From assembly GCA_902778255.1 (NCBI GenBank), contig CACYXD010000005.1, forward strand, positions 1 to 64,000: DNA of 64,000 nucleotides, written 5' to 3'. The stretch's first letter is position 1; each line of letters begins with the position of its first letter. Origin of the DNA: an uncultured Prevotellaceae bacterium (GTDB lineage: Bacteria > Bacteroidota > Bacteroidia > Bacteroidales > Bacteroidaceae). Position numbers and translations under genes: made by a program. The notes under the pieces are model-generated. The model saw only the letters and a program-made list of their open reading frames with translations. It searched no databases and was not told the origin of the DNA. Positions 26,622 to 36,114 of this stretch are shown one piece after another.

Positions 26622-27482
26622 TTATTTGTTATTGTTCAGTATGTTCACGTCAACACGGTTGAATGGGAACATGAAGCCACGCTCCTTCAACATCTGGTAA
26701 ACGGTCTCGTTCAGATTAAAATAGACAGCCCAATAGTCGCCACCTTTACACCACGAACGGGTTACTACTGTTACGCCACTTTCGCCCAGGTTCAACAGAC
26801 CAATCCAAGGTGCTGCCACGATGGTAGAATCCTCAACGGGGCCCTGAATTACCTGCGGGTGCTTCTGCAGAATCTCCATGATGGCATTCTTTACCTCATC
26901 ATAGTCGGCGCCATATTCAAACTGGAACTCCAGATCAACACGGCGATAGAGCTCTTTTGAAGAGTTCTTCATCGTGCCACTGCTCAACGCACCATTAGGA
27001 ATCAGAATAATCTGGGCATCACCAGTACGGATTATGGTGTTGAAAATTTGAATCTCCTTCACAATGCCAGCATAGCCTTGCGCCTCGATGAAGTCACCTA
27101 CCTTGAAAGGACGGAACAGCAGAATCATCACACCTCCGGCAAAATTCTGCAACGTGCCGCTTAGTGCCATACCTACTGCCACACCAGCCGATGCGAACAG
27201 GGCGATGAACGATGAGGTCTCGATACCCAGGATACCTACGATGATGATGATGAGCACGAACCAGCATACCACGTTGATGATGCTGCATAGGAATGTATAG
27301 AGCGTGGTGTCCACCTTGCTCTTCTCGAGCATCTTGGTGAACAACTTGATTATCAACTTAATCAAATAGCGGCCAATGAAATAGACGATGGCTGCTACTA
27401 TCAGATTTTTACAAAAGGTGAGTCCCCACTGCCACAACTGCTCGTAGGGTACTGCTGCGAAAAGTTTGTCTAAGACTGTCAT
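26622..27482 (-). CDS. mscS: Small-conductance mechanosensitive channel (MscS family)
   Basis: The 286-aa product has three transmembrane helices and then the MscS beta and alpha-beta domain. The pore helix has the small-residue pattern FASAGVAVGMALSGTLQNFAGGVMI, followed by FKVGDFIEAQGYAGIVKEI. It sits in the inner membrane and opens under osmotic down-shock. A direct repeat (ATTATCAATG, twice, 26593-26620) lies between it and the next gene downstream. Confidence 0.92.
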   Translation of the reverse strand: MTVLDKLFAAVPYEQLWQWGLTFCKNLIVAAIVYFIGRYLIKLIIKLFTKMLEKSKVDTTLYTFLCSIINVVCWFVLIIIIVGILGIETSSFIALFASAGVAVGMALSGTLQNFAGGVMILLFRPFKVGDFIEAQGYAGIVKEIQIFNTIIRTGDAQIILIPNGALSSGTMKNSSKELYRRVDLEFQFEYGADYDEVKNAIMEILQKHPQVIQGPVEDSTIVAAPWIGLLNLGESGVTVVTRSWCKGGDYWAVYFNLNETVYQMLKERGFMFPFNRVDVNILNNNK

Positions 27483-27504
27483 AGTTTGAATCCTTAATTT
27501 TTAC

Positions 27505-28077
27505 TTAATTCATATTGTTTATCTCTTCTCCTCTGATTCCCAGGGCAGCCATGAGCGAGTAGCCCAGGATTTCCTGCTGGAATGCACCACCTGGCATAGG
27601 TTGCATGGCAAACACGGTGACACGTTTGTCTTGGTCATCAGTTTTACGTAATATATCGCGTACATTATTATATAGTGCCTCGTCAGGAATGATCATCACT
27701 CGTTTTACATCCTGCAGTTGCATCACAGTCTGCAAAGTGTCAAGAAACAGTTCGTCCTTGTTAACGAAATCCTCGCCACTGGGCGTGCTGAATTCAAATT
27801 CTCCCAGATTGCCTTTGAAGGCTTTTCCATCAAGTTCCTCGACAAATCGGCTTGGTGCGAAGTTTTTCAATTCCGTCATCCCCTTTTCATGTGTCAGGAT
27901 GACGGTGGTATGATGCTCACCAGTGCGCAGCCCTCCATCCAGAGCCACACATTCTGTCCATTTTGCCATATCAGCCAACGGAATCCGCCTTTCCAGCATC
28001 CGCTCGAAATTCACTATTAAATCAAATGCCACCTTATCTACGAAGGCCGCATCTGCTATGATTACATTCTCGCTCAT
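27505..28077 (-). CDS. Conserved Bacteroidota protein of unknown function
   Basis: The 190-aa product (from MSENVII) has no signal peptide or known motif. It resembles a family of uncharacterised proteins seen in Bacteroidales (DUF6621-like). The sequence is alpha/beta with a late helical part (QQEILGYSLMAALG). The start at 28077 was chosen because a longer frame crosses the promoter box TATCTTTG at 28086-28093. Upstream of mscS with a gap of 22 bases, it may share its transcript. Confidence 0.7.
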   Translation of the reverse strand: MSENVIIADAAFVDKVAFDLIVNFERMLERRIPLADMAKWTECVALDGGLRTGEHHTTVILTHEKGMTELKNFAPSRFVEELDGKAFKGNLGEFEFSTPSGEDFVNKDELFLDTLQTVMQLQDVKRVMIIPDEALYNNVRDILRKTDDQDKRVTVFAMQPMPGGAFQQEILGYSLMAALGIRGEEINNMN

Positions 28078-28085
28078 TGTTGCTG

Positions 28086-28093
28086 CAAAGATA
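28086..28093 (-). promoter_or_regulatory. Promoter -7 box, DUF6621-like gene
   Basis: TATCTTTG on the minus strand just before the chosen ATG. Confidence 0.55.
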
Positions 28094-28255
28094 CACAGAA
28101 TTATTGAGTCAAACAAATTATTTACTGATTTATTTATGTAAGAATAGTTAGTGGATAAATATCGTTGGTGGATAGCGGTTGATATAAATCAAGAGCAAAA
28201 TCATAAATCGGGGGTTAAAAATCAAATTATTGTGTTAGGTCAATAAAAATAGGCC

Positions 28256-28263
28256 TACCTTTG
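28256..28263 (+). promoter_or_regulatory. Promoter -7 box of rhaD
   Basis: TACCTTTG on the plus strand 32 bases before the rhaD ATG; ATTG at 28229-28232 upstream. The divergent region 28094-28255 could hold the rhamnose regulator site, though no clear inverted repeat was seen. Confidence 0.55.
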
Positions 28264-28295
28264 CAGCACAATTCTAAAAATATAACACAATCGCA

Positions 28296-29105
28296 ATGAA
28301 AAGTATATTAGACGGACGTCCTGCTCTGAAGGCGGAAATAGAGAAAATTGCTGAGGTAGCAGGTTATCTGTGGCAGAATGGATGGGCTGAGCGTAATGGC
28401 GGTAACATCACAGTAAATATTACTGAATATGTAGATGATGAGATTCGCGGCATGGCTCCTATCAGCGATGTGAAGCAGATAGGCGTGACGCTTCCTGCTT
28501 TGAAAGGCTGCTATTTCTATTGCAAAGGTACGGGTAAGCGTATGCGTGACCTGGCTCGCTGGCCAATGGACAATGGATCGGTGATTCGTATTCTGGACGA
28601 CTGTGCTTCATATGTGATTATTGCCGATAATGCTGTGATGCCTACCAGCGAGTTGCCTAGTCATCTTACGGTACATGCTCATCAGATTGAGACGAACTCG
28701 GGCTATAAAGCAACTGTTCATACACATCCCATAGAATTGGTGGCTATGAGTCATAATCGTGCATTCTTGGGTAAGGATGTATTGACAAAGATCCTGTGGT
28801 CGATGATTCCAGAGACGAAGGCTTTCTGCCCGCTAGGACTGGGTATCGTTCCATACACCCTACCAGGCTCAAACGCATTGGCCGATGCCACACTGAAGGA
28901 ACTTGAGGAGTATGACGTGGTGATGTGGGAGAAGCATGGCGTCTTTGCAAAAGGTACTGACGTGATGGATGCTTTTGACCAGATTGATGTACTCTCGAAG
29001 AGCGCTAAGATCTACATCAACTCGCGTTGCATGGGTTTCGAACCTGAAGGCATGAGCGATGAACAGATGAAGGAAATGACCAAGGCGTTTAACCTGCCGA
29101 GGTAA
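28296..29105 (+). CDS. rhaD: Rhamnulose-1-phosphate aldolase
   Basis: The 269-aa product is a class II aldolase: WAERNGGNITVN near residue 35, the zinc-binding HTHP (VHTHPIELVAMSH) and a later His (EKHGVFA). It splits L-rhamnulose-1-phosphate into dihydroxyacetone phosphate and lactaldehyde, the last step of L-rhamnose use. It stands apart from the other rha genes, in the opposite direction and separated by two outer-membrane protein genes. A strong terminator lies 80 bases downstream. Confidence 0.95.
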   Translation: MKSILDGRPALKAEIEKIAEVAGYLWQNGWAERNGGNITVNITEYVDDEIRGMAPISDVKQIGVTLPALKGCYFYCKGTGKRMRDLARWPMDNGSVIRILDDCASYVIIADNAVMPTSELPSHLTVHAHQIETNSGYKATVHTHPIELVAMSHNRAFLGKDVLTKILWSMIPETKAFCPLGLGIVPYTLPGSNALADATLKELEEYDVVMWEKHGVFAKGTDVMDAFDQIDVLSKSAKIYINSRCMGFEPEGMSDEQMKEMTKAFNLPR

Positions 29106-29183
29106 TGATTTACTGTTTACGTTAGAGATATTAAACTGAAAAACAACTACTGACTACACATATATATTAAAATTAATGAAACG

Positions 29184-29219
29184 AAAAAGTCCCGGTGTTG
29201 TGAAACACTGGGACTTTTT
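29184..29219. terminator. Bidirectional terminator after rhaD
   Basis: AAAAAGTCCCGGTGTT (29184-29199) pairs with AACACTGGGACTTTTT (29204-29219), with one G-T pair and a GTGA loop; A/T runs make it work in both directions. Confidence 0.85.
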
Positions 29220-29250
29220 GATTGATAGATACGTTTATATTAATGAGGTA

Positions 29251-29544
29251 TTATTCACCATAAACGCGAGTGGTGTGCTCAATGAAAAGACCGAGGAACA
29301 CGCTCTTGTCAATATATTCCACCTGGTTGATCTTGGTGATACCGCCATTCTCAGCAGCCTTCTTGATGTCGTTCTGCTCGCCACCTGAACTCCAGAGACC
29401 CAGAATGATGTTTGACTTAGCTTCACCAACTTTCTGACCAATAGGTGCCTGTGAGAGGGCAGCGCCACTGTTGATGGTTGCACAACTGGTTAACAAGCTA
29501 GCAGCTGCAAATGCGCAAACTGCAAATGACATAATTTTCTTCAT
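29251..29544 (-). CDS. Small TRL-like lipoprotein
   Basis: The 97-aa product has a signal peptide ending in a lipobox (LLTSCATIN) and a short body with GEAKSNIILGLWSSG, as in TRL-like proteins. It should be lipid-anchored at Cys21. Function unknown. It lies downstream of the OmpA-like gene by 51 bases and may be cotranscribed. Confidence 0.75.
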   Translation of the reverse strand: MKKIMSFAVCAFAAASLLTSCATINSGAALSQAPIGQKVGEAKSNIILGLWSSGGEQNDIKKAAENGGITKINQVEYIDKSVFLGLFIEHTTRVYGE

Positions 29545-29595
29545 GTTCTTGTTGTTTTTAAGGGTTAATTAAAAGAGTTTATAATTATTGAATGA

Positions 29596-30663
29596 TTATT
29601 CTTCACCGAAGGCGATGACTACGCGGTTGTCGTCGTTGTTGGCAAACGGCTGCTCAGTGTCGCCCTTGACGTCAATCTTTATGCGATTGGCTGCAACCCC
29701 CTTGTCGGTAAGCGCCTTCTTGACAGCATTTGTACGTTCTTTGGCAATACGTTTGTTGACCTCTGGCGTACCCGTCTGCTTGTCGGCATAACCTGTCAGC
29801 AGTATGCTGGCCTTTGGATGTTCGTTAGTCCATTTCACGATTTCATCAATCTTGCCATTCTGATCTGCCTTGATATCAGACTTAGCCAGGTCAAAGAAGA
29901 TGTTTTGGGTAATCTTCATTGGCTTTGTCAAAACAGGCTGTGGTTCTGGCTGTGGCTCAGGTTGGGGTCCTGGTTCCACCACGGGCTCTTTTTCTACGAC
30001 AGGCTCTGGCTCATCTTCCTCAATGATAACAGGCTCTTCTTTCTTAATCTTCTTATGCCCGAACTTAAAGGTCAGACCTGCCATAGCGTAAGGCCACCAT
30101 TTGTTGTTGTCGATATTGACATCGTTCTTCTGACGGATATAGTTCGTTCCTGCCTCAATGTTGAACCCCCAATGCTTTGACAGATTGAAGTCGAGCATAC
30201 CGCCAACTTTCCAGGCTGTGTTCCATCGGTCGCTGCCTGTACAAGCAGTGCGCGCATAATTATTGACCCAAGCATGTGGAACGGCGAGTTCAAACGGCAC
30301 CCCTGCAATCGCAATCAGATTGACCGCGTTTTTCTGGTGAGGGAAGAAAACATTCGATAGGTTGAACATCATATCGAGGTCAATATTGCCTATTTTGCTC
30401 TTCCAGTTGCTACCATTAGCAAGTTCTGCATCCCACATACTGCCATTGGCCTGAAGTCGCATCCCAAAAACGCTGGTGAAATTATAGCCAAGAGAGACGG
30501 CGGCCATAGGGTTCCATTTCCGATCTATGCCTTGTCCGTTATAGGCTTTCATAACGCCACCTTGTAGACCGATGAAGGCATGTGGGTATTCTTTCGTTTC
30601 CTGAGCAGAAACGTTGATAGCAAATAGGATTGCCACTAGTGAAAGAAGGATTCTGTACTTCAT
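29596..30663 (-). CDS. OmpA family outer-membrane protein
   Basis: The 355-aa product has a signal peptide, an N-terminal eight-strand barrel (about 25-200), a Glu/Pro-rich linker (about 210-245, with repeated PEPQPEPQP) and a C-terminal OmpA domain: FFDLAKSDIKADQNGKIDEI, ILLTGYADKQTG, and the RRL-like basic stretch. The OmpA domain binds peptidoglycan. Its promoter lies within a large inverted repeat at 30710-30757. Confidence 0.92.
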   Translation of the reverse strand: MKYRILLSLVAILFAINVSAQETKEYPHAFIGLQGGVMKAYNGQGIDRKWNPMAAVSLGYNFTSVFGMRLQANGSMWDAELANGSNWKSKIGNIDLDMMFNLSNVFFPHQKNAVNLIAIAGVPFELAVPHAWVNNYARTACTGSDRWNTAWKVGGMLDFNLSKHWGFNIEAGTNYIRQKNDVNIDNNKWWPYAMAGLTFKFGHKKIKKEEPVIIEEDEPEPVVEKEPVVEPGPQPEPQPEPQPVLTKPMKITQNIFFDLAKSDIKADQNGKIDEIVKWTNEHPKASILLTGYADKQTGTPEVNKRIAKERTNAVKKALTDKGVAANRIKIDVKGDTEQPFANNDDNRVVIAFGEE

Positions 30664-30702
30664 GAGTGCTGCTTGTATTGATTAAATTTCGTTAACTAGG
30701 CG

Positions 30703-30734
30703 CAAAGATAATGCGTTTTTCCGAGAAAAGCAAA
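30703..30734 (-). promoter_or_regulatory. Promoter of the OmpA-like gene, inside an inverted repeat
   Basis: Minus-strand TATCTTTG (30703-30710) with TTTG (30731-30734), spacer 20. The -33 box falls in the loop of the repeat 30710-30757. Confidence 0.7.
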
Positions 30735-30757
30735 TGTTTTACTCGAAAAAACGCATT
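30710..30757. terminator. Terminator of rhaT overlapping the ompA promoter
   Basis: AATGCGTTTTTCCGAG (30710-30725) and CTCGAAAAAACGCATT (30742-30757) pair with one mismatch. It ends rhaT transcription and at the same time covers the ompA promoter. Confidence 0.7.
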
Positions 30758-30778
30758 TCCTTTATAAAAATACGTCTG

Positions 30779-31825
30779 CTACTTGCTGAGACTGTCGATT
30801 ATAGTTGGCAGGAAGGTAGAGATAATAAGTACTACGATACCTGCTATCAATACACCGATAGTTTTGCCTGAGCAACCTTTCCACTCTTTGAGAATGATGC
30901 CCCAGACATTTGAGAACACCACGTTGAGTGCCATCAGTATACAGAACGAGAGCACAAACATCGTGCCGCCCTTCTCAAAGAAACTCTGACCCAGCGACAG
31001 TCCGAAGAACTGGCTATACCATAGCGCACCTGCTAAAGCGCAGAAAACAAGGTTGTTGCCCCAAACACTACCTTTCTTGTAGTCGCCCCATGTCTTGTTT
31101 TTCTGGTTCTGATAGAAACAGTAGATGGCATTTGTGACAAATCCACCCAGGGTTACCAGGCAAATGGCAGGGAGAGCAGCAAACATAGCGTTTGTCTCAG
31201 CAAACTTAATGTCTTCACCAAAGGTGAGACCCACGTTGAAACAGCCACTCATAAAGCCAGCCAGCAGGGCAATGGCCAGACCCTTGGGGAAGTTAAAGTC
31301 CTTTACAGCGGCTTTCTTCTCCTCTTCTGAAAGGCTGGCGGATTTCATTGAACCGGCCACACCGATGATAGCGATGCCTAACAGACAGACCACAACACCC
31401 AAGATCACAGAGAAGGTGAGGCGTGACAGCGGATCTTGCTCTGGGAAGAATATGTTGAGAAGCAGCGGTCCCATGATGGTGCCCAGTCCAGCGCATGTGC
31501 CCAGCGCGATACTCTGCCCAAGAGCAACACCCAGATAGCGCATAGACAGACCGAAAGTCAGTCCACCCACGCCCCAGAGCACTCCGAAGAGAATCGTCAT
31601 CCAGATATTGAACGACTGATCGGCGGTGAACAGTTCAAACAGGGAATGCCCTGCCGGCACAGCCAGCAGAGCACCCAGTAGGGGTAATATCAGCCAAGCG
31701 AAGACACCCTGTACTATCCAATACGACTCCCACGACCAATCCTTTATTTTATTAATAGGTACGTAGCAGCTTGACTGGCAGAATGCACCGATGGCGATGA
31801 TAATGAGTCCGATGACGATTTCCAT
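30779..31825 (-). CDS. rhaT: L-rhamnose/proton symporter
   Basis: The 348-aa product has ten hydrophobic segments and the RhaT start (GAFCQSSCYVPINKIKDWSWESYW). It brings L-rhamnose in with protons across the inner membrane. Its start codon overlaps the rhaA stop by one base; the unit is rhaB-rhaA-rhaT. Confidence 0.93.
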   Translation of the reverse strand: MEIVIGLIIIAIGAFCQSSCYVPINKIKDWSWESYWIVQGVFAWLILPLLGALLAVPAGHSLFELFTADQSFNIWMTILFGVLWGVGGLTFGLSMRYLGVALGQSIALGTCAGLGTIMGPLLLNIFFPEQDPLSRLTFSVILGVVVCLLGIAIIGVAGSMKSASLSEEEKKAAVKDFNFPKGLAIALLAGFMSGCFNVGLTFGEDIKFAETNAMFAALPAICLVTLGGFVTNAIYCFYQNQKNKTWGDYKKGSVWGNNLVFCALAGALWYSQFFGLSLGQSFFEKGGTMFVLSFCILMALNVVFSNVWGIILKEWKGCSGKTIGVLIAGIVVLIISTFLPTIIDSLSK

Positions 31826-33075
31826 TAACGCTTACTTGTTACGTCCTTCTCATACTGCTGGATAGCAGCGATATACTCCTCGCCAACGGGCACGTTGTTC
31901 TTCAGGTTGAAGTAATCAAATACAGCACCGAATGGCATTGACTTAGCCTCTTCCATCAGAGCCAGACGCTCGAAATACTGACCATTGTTCTCGTACTCGC
32001 GAAGTTTTGCCTTGGGCTCGAGCAGAGCCTGCAGGATGCACTTCTGAGTAGCACGGCTACCTACGATATAAGCACCGATACGGTTGATAGAAGCATCGAA
32101 GTAGTCGAGGCCTACGTGGGCGCGATCCAGAGCGTCGCAACGAACGAGTTCCTTGAACAGATCCAGAGTCTGGTCGTTCATGATGGTTACGTGGTCTGAG
32201 TCCCAACGAACTGGGCGACTTACGTGGAGCATCAGCTCAGGAACGTACATCAGCAGGGTAGAAACGAAGTCAGATACATTCTCTGTCTGCTCGTAGTGGC
32301 CAGTATCGATGGTGTACATCTGCTTGCGGGTAGCGCAGTAGGCGGTATAGAAGTCGTGAGAACCAACAGTGTAGCTCTCCAGTCCAATACCAAACAGCTT
32401 AGCCTCGAAACAGTTCTTTACGCCATCGAGTTTCTCTTCCATAATCTCATCGAGAGAAGCAGCCAACAGTTCACGATATTTCTGACGCTGTACGGGCATG
32501 TCCTTGCTTCCGTCGTGTACCCAGATGTTCATGATACAAGGATCGTTCTGTGCCTTACCCATAGCATCGGCGATACGACGGCAACGCTTGGTGTGCTCAA
32601 TCCAGAAGTCGCGGATGCTCTTATCGGGGTTGCTCAGCGAGAGGTCGCCACTCTTGGGGTGAGAGAAGGATGTTGAGTTGAAGTCGAGCTTCATGTTATT
32701 CTCCTTGGCCCAGTCAATCCAACTCTGGAAGTGCTTTACCTCTACCTGGTCGCGATCAACGAACTTGCCGCCGAAGTCGCCGTAAATCTCGTGGAGATTC
32801 AGGCGGTGGTTGCCACCCAACAGAGTCTTTACGAACTCAATGTCCTGGCGCACCTCGTCGATATTGCGGGCACGACCGGGGTAGTTACCTGTAGTCTGAA
32901 TACCACCCGAGAGGGCCTCGTTACGCTCGAAACCGACAACATCATCAGTCTGCCAGCAATGCAGTGAAATCTGCTGCTTCTGGAGCTGGTCAAGTACTGC
33001 GTCGGTATCGACACCAATAGCTGCATAGCGGTCTTTCGCTACGGCATAAGCTTTTTCAATTAGTTCTGCTTTCAT
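31825..33075 (-). CDS. rhaA: L-rhamnose isomerase
   Basis: The 416-aa product matches rhamnose isomerase throughout, with GGIQTTGNYPGRARN near the start and the metal-site strand NIWVHDGSKD. It converts L-rhamnose to L-rhamnulose with a divalent metal. Gap of 12 bases to rhaB, overlap of one base with rhaT. Confidence 0.95.
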   Translation of the reverse strand: MKAELIEKAYAVAKDRYAAIGVDTDAVLDQLQKQQISLHCWQTDDVVGFERNEALSGGIQTTGNYPGRARNIDEVRQDIEFVKTLLGGNHRLNLHEIYGDFGGKFVDRDQVEVKHFQSWIDWAKENNMKLDFNSTSFSHPKSGDLSLSNPDKSIRDFWIEHTKRCRRIADAMGKAQNDPCIMNIWVHDGSKDMPVQRQKYRELLAASLDEIMEEKLDGVKNCFEAKLFGIGLESYTVGSHDFYTAYCATRKQMYTIDTGHYEQTENVSDFVSTLLMYVPELMLHVSRPVRWDSDHVTIMNDQTLDLFKELVRCDALDRAHVGLDYFDASINRIGAYIVGSRATQKCILQALLEPKAKLREYENNGQYFERLALMEEAKSMPFGAVFDYFNLKNNVPVGEEYIAAIQQYEKDVTSKR

Positions 33076-33087
33076 TTGTTTTTAGTT

Positions 33088-34569
33088 TTATTTGTTGATA
33101 ATATTTAGATATTTCTGGTAAGCTTTTTCCCATGCGTCCTTATCCTGTGGCTCATATTTTACCAACTCAATACTGTTGGCAATAATAGTGCGCATCTCCC
33201 AAATGTCTTTCACCAGATTGGCAGCCTTGGCCTGCAACATGATATTGCCAATGGCGGTGCACTCCTGAGGACCTGCCAAAACTGTGGCACCTGTAGAATT
33301 GGCTGTAAACTGGTTCAGGTATTTGTTGAGTGAACCTCCACCGATAATATGGAGCACCTCCAGACGGAACGGGGCAAACTCCTGCATCCATTGGAACACC
33401 TGACGATAGCGCAGGGCCAGCGAATCAAAGATACAACGGCAAATTTCTGCAGGTGTCTCTGGTACGGGCTGGTTTGTGTCGCGACAATAACTCTGAATGG
33501 CACCGATCATGCTTGAGGGTGCAGCAAAGGCTGGGTCGTCAGGATTAATGATGGAGCGGAAAGGTTCTACGGTCATAGCCTGTCCCTGCAACTCGGGATG
33601 CGACAGCTTACGCACCTCTTCTGGCCATTCCAGGCGACAACGCTCATAAAGCCACATGCCACAGATATTCTTCAGGAAGCGTGTGGTGCCCTCAATGCCA
33701 CCCTCATTGGTGAAGTTGCGCTCATACGAGAGATCATTGATGATGGCATCCTTGGTTTCTATGCCCATGAGACTCCACGTACCACTCGATAGGTAGGCAA
33801 ACATCTCATCTTTGGCAGGAACGGCAGCTACAGCAGAGCCAGTGTCGTGGCCTGCCACAGCAATAACAGGAACAGGGCCGAGACCTGTGAGACGCTGCAC
33901 CTCGTCGGTGAGTACGCCAATCATCGTGCCGGGATTGACCATCTTGCCAAACTTTGAACGCGTGAGACCTAACGAATTGAGTAGGCGCTCATCGAGTTGC
34001 TTGGTGCGAGGGTCTAATAATTGTGAAGTAGAGGCGATGGTGTATTCACATACCTCGTTGCCTGTTAGCATCCAACTTAGAGCATCGGGTACGAAAAGAA
34101 TCTTTGATGCATACTTTAGTGCAGAGTTCCCCTCACGCTTCATGGCATAAAGCTGGAAGATGGAGTTGAAGTTCATAAACTGGATACCTGTAACGTCATA
34201 CACTTCTTTCTTTGAAATGACGTGCTTCAGATAATCGTCCATAGCATCAAAAGTGATTGGATCGCGATATGCGCGCGGATTCCTTAATATTGCTCCATCA
34301 TCGCCAACGCATACGAAGTCAACGCCCCAGGTGTCAATACCTATAGAGGTAATCTCCAATCCACGCTGGGCTACTTCCTTCAAACCCTTGATAATCTCGA
34401 AATAGAGGGCAAAGATGTCCCAATAGTAGTGACCTCCCTGCTCAATGAGGTTATTGGGGAAACGGGTCACCTCTTCCAACTCAAACTTGCCGTTCTCAAT
34501 GTTGCCGATGATAGTGCGGCCGCTGGTAGCGCCCAAATCTACAGCAAAGAAGTATTTCTTATTTTCCAT
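33088..34569 (-). CDS. rhaB: Rhamnulokinase
   Basis: The 493-aa product is a FGGY-type kinase: DLGATSGRT at the N-terminus, IDTWGVDFVCVG, AVAGHDTGSAVAAVP and the ADP-site IIGGGSLNKYLNQFTAN. It phosphorylates L-rhamnulose with ATP. First gene of the rhaBAT unit; its promoter box lies 32 bases upstream. Confidence 0.95.
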   Translation of the reverse strand: MENKKYFFAVDLGATSGRTIIGNIENGKFELEEVTRFPNNLIEQGGHYYWDIFALYFEIIKGLKEVAQRGLEITSIGIDTWGVDFVCVGDDGAILRNPRAYRDPITFDAMDDYLKHVISKKEVYDVTGIQFMNFNSIFQLYAMKREGNSALKYASKILFVPDALSWMLTGNEVCEYTIASTSQLLDPRTKQLDERLLNSLGLTRSKFGKMVNPGTMIGVLTDEVQRLTGLGPVPVIAVAGHDTGSAVAAVPAKDEMFAYLSSGTWSLMGIETKDAIINDLSYERNFTNEGGIEGTTRFLKNICGMWLYERCRLEWPEEVRKLSHPELQGQAMTVEPFRSIINPDDPAFAAPSSMIGAIQSYCRDTNQPVPETPAEICRCIFDSLALRYRQVFQWMQEFAPFRLEVLHIIGGGSLNKYLNQFTANSTGATVLAGPQECTAIGNIMLQAKAANLVKDIWEMRTIIANSIELVKYEPQDKDAWEKAYQKYLNIINK

Positions 34570-34600
34570 TGTTGTTTTAGCGTTTTAGTTTATTTGCCCA

Positions 34601-34608
34601 CAAAAGTA
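34601..34608 (-). promoter_or_regulatory. Promoter -7 box of rhaBAT
   Basis: TACTTTTG on the minus strand. No standard -33 box, which fits a promoter needing an activator such as the AraC-type regulator nearby. Confidence 0.5.
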
Positions 34609-34658
34609 CATAGTTTCTATCATTATTGACATTATAATTTGATTTTTGGACATAGTTT

Positions 34659-34689
34659 TTTGTTTGAACCACTTTTTTTAGTACTTTTG
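34659..34689 (+). promoter_or_regulatory. Promoter of nhaD
   Basis: TTTG (34659-34662), 19 bases, TACTTTTG (34682-34689). It justifies the start at 34744. Confidence 0.6.
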
Positions 34690-34743
34690 CAGCCAAATTT
34701 TAACAAAGACCTATATGTAATATTAAATAAAGATCATAAAACA

Positions 34744-36069
34744 ATGACATTTACTGTATTGATTATCACGCTCTTTGTAGTTGGCTATCTTTGTATCGCC
34801 TTGGAGAGTGTGTTTGAGATTAACAAGGCCGCTATTGCATTATTGATGTGTGTAGGGTGCTGGACATTGCTGATGATAGGCGTTCAAAGTTTCTTCCCTG
34901 AGGTAGCCGATGGCGTGGGGTTGGTAACAGGGCGCATACAGCACCATTTGGGAGATGCAGGTGAGACGCTATTCTTTTTGATGGGCGCCATGACCATTGT
35001 AGAGATTGTTGACTCTAATGGTGGATTTAATTTTGTGCGTGACGCTATCAAAACGCGTTCTAAACGGAAACTGATGTGGCGTGTGGCCTTCATGACATTC
35101 TTCCTGTCAGCTATCTTGGATAATCTGACTACTTCGATTGTGATGATCATGGTGCTTCGCAAATTGGTACAGAGTCGTGAGGAGCGCCTTATCTATGCTG
35201 GTCTGATTATTATTTCCGCCAACTCAGGTGGTGCTTTCTCGCCTATTGGCGATGTGACCACCATCATGCTATGGATCAAGGGTGTGATTACAACCCAGGG
35301 CGTACTGACTGAGATTTTCATTCCTTCGCTTATCTCGATGGTTATTCCTGCAGCAATCTTGAGCCTTTCGCTGAAGGGGAAGTTCGAGAAGGAGCAGAAT
35401 TTGAAAGTAACAGAGGTGACCACGTTTACCAAGACCCAGCGTGACGTGATATTCTGGTTGGGCGTAGGCGGACTGGTGTTCGTGCCAATCTTCAAGACAT
35501 TGACTCATCTGCCGCCGTTTATGGGAATTTTATTGGTTCTTGGCGTTTTGTGGACTGTGACAGAGATTTTCCATCGTATGCAGCAGACAAGCGAGGACGA
35601 CACGATGGCTAAGCGCGTATCAGACCTGTTGTCAAAGATAGACCTCTCAACGATTATGTTCTTCCTGGGTATCTTGATGGCAGTGGCAGTATTGCAGGAA
35701 ATCGGTGTGCTGACCACAATGGGTGAAGGTCTGAACGAAGCCTTTGCTGGCAACTATTACCTTATTAATGGTATAATCGGTGTTTTGTCGTCTATCGTTG
35801 ACAATGTGCCCCTCGTAGCTGGCTGTATGGGTATGTACCCTGTCGCCGAAACAGGTGATATGGCAGTCGATGGCATTTTCTGGCAACTGCTGGCTTACTG
35901 CGCTGGTGTTGGTGGTTCTATGCTGATTATCGGTAGTGCTGCTGGTGTCGTGGTAATGGGCTTGGAGAAAATCACTTTTGGCTGGTATCTGAAGAAAATC
36001 TCTTGGATAGCCTTTGTTGGTTATCTGGCCGGTATAGGCTGCTATTGGGTTGAAAAATTTATCTACTAA
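34744..36069 (+). CDS. nhaD: Sodium/proton antiporter NhaD-type
   Basis: The 441-aa product is a twelve-segment ion transporter: GETLFFLMGAMTIVEIVDSNGGF, then LDNLTTSIVMIMVLRKL and SANSGGAFSPIGDVTTIMLW, typical of NhaD. It exports sodium in exchange for protons. The start at 34744 follows the promoter box; a longer frame would read through it. Convergent with the AraC gene, with a shared terminator. Confidence 0.93.
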   Translation: MTFTVLIITLFVVGYLCIALESVFEINKAAIALLMCVGCWTLLMIGVQSFFPEVADGVGLVTGRIQHHLGDAGETLFFLMGAMTIVEIVDSNGGFNFVRDAIKTRSKRKLMWRVAFMTFFLSAILDNLTTSIVMIMVLRKLVQSREERLIYAGLIIISANSGGAFSPIGDVTTIMLWIKGVITTQGVLTEIFIPSLISMVIPAAILSLSLKGKFEKEQNLKVTEVTTFTKTQRDVIFWLGVGGLVFVPIFKTLTHLPPFMGILLVLGVLWTVTEIFHRMQQTSEDDTMAKRVSDLLSKIDLSTIMFFLGILMAVAVLQEIGVLTTMGEGLNEAFAGNYYLINGIIGVLSSIVDNVPLVAGCMGMYPVAETGDMAVDGIFWQLLAYCAGVGGSMLIIGSAAGVVVMGLEKITFGWYLKKISWIAFVGYLAGIGCYWVEKFIY

Positions 36070-36079
36070 ATATTTAATG

Positions 36080-36109
36080 ATAATGGCGAGGAATCATCCT
36101 CGCCATTAT
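36080..36109. terminator. Bidirectional terminator nhaD / araC-type gene
   Basis: 13-bp perfect stem ATAATGGCGAGGA / TCCTCGCCATTAT, ATCA loop, followed by CTTTTTTA on the plus strand. Confidence 0.88.
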
Positions 36110-36114
36110 CTTTT

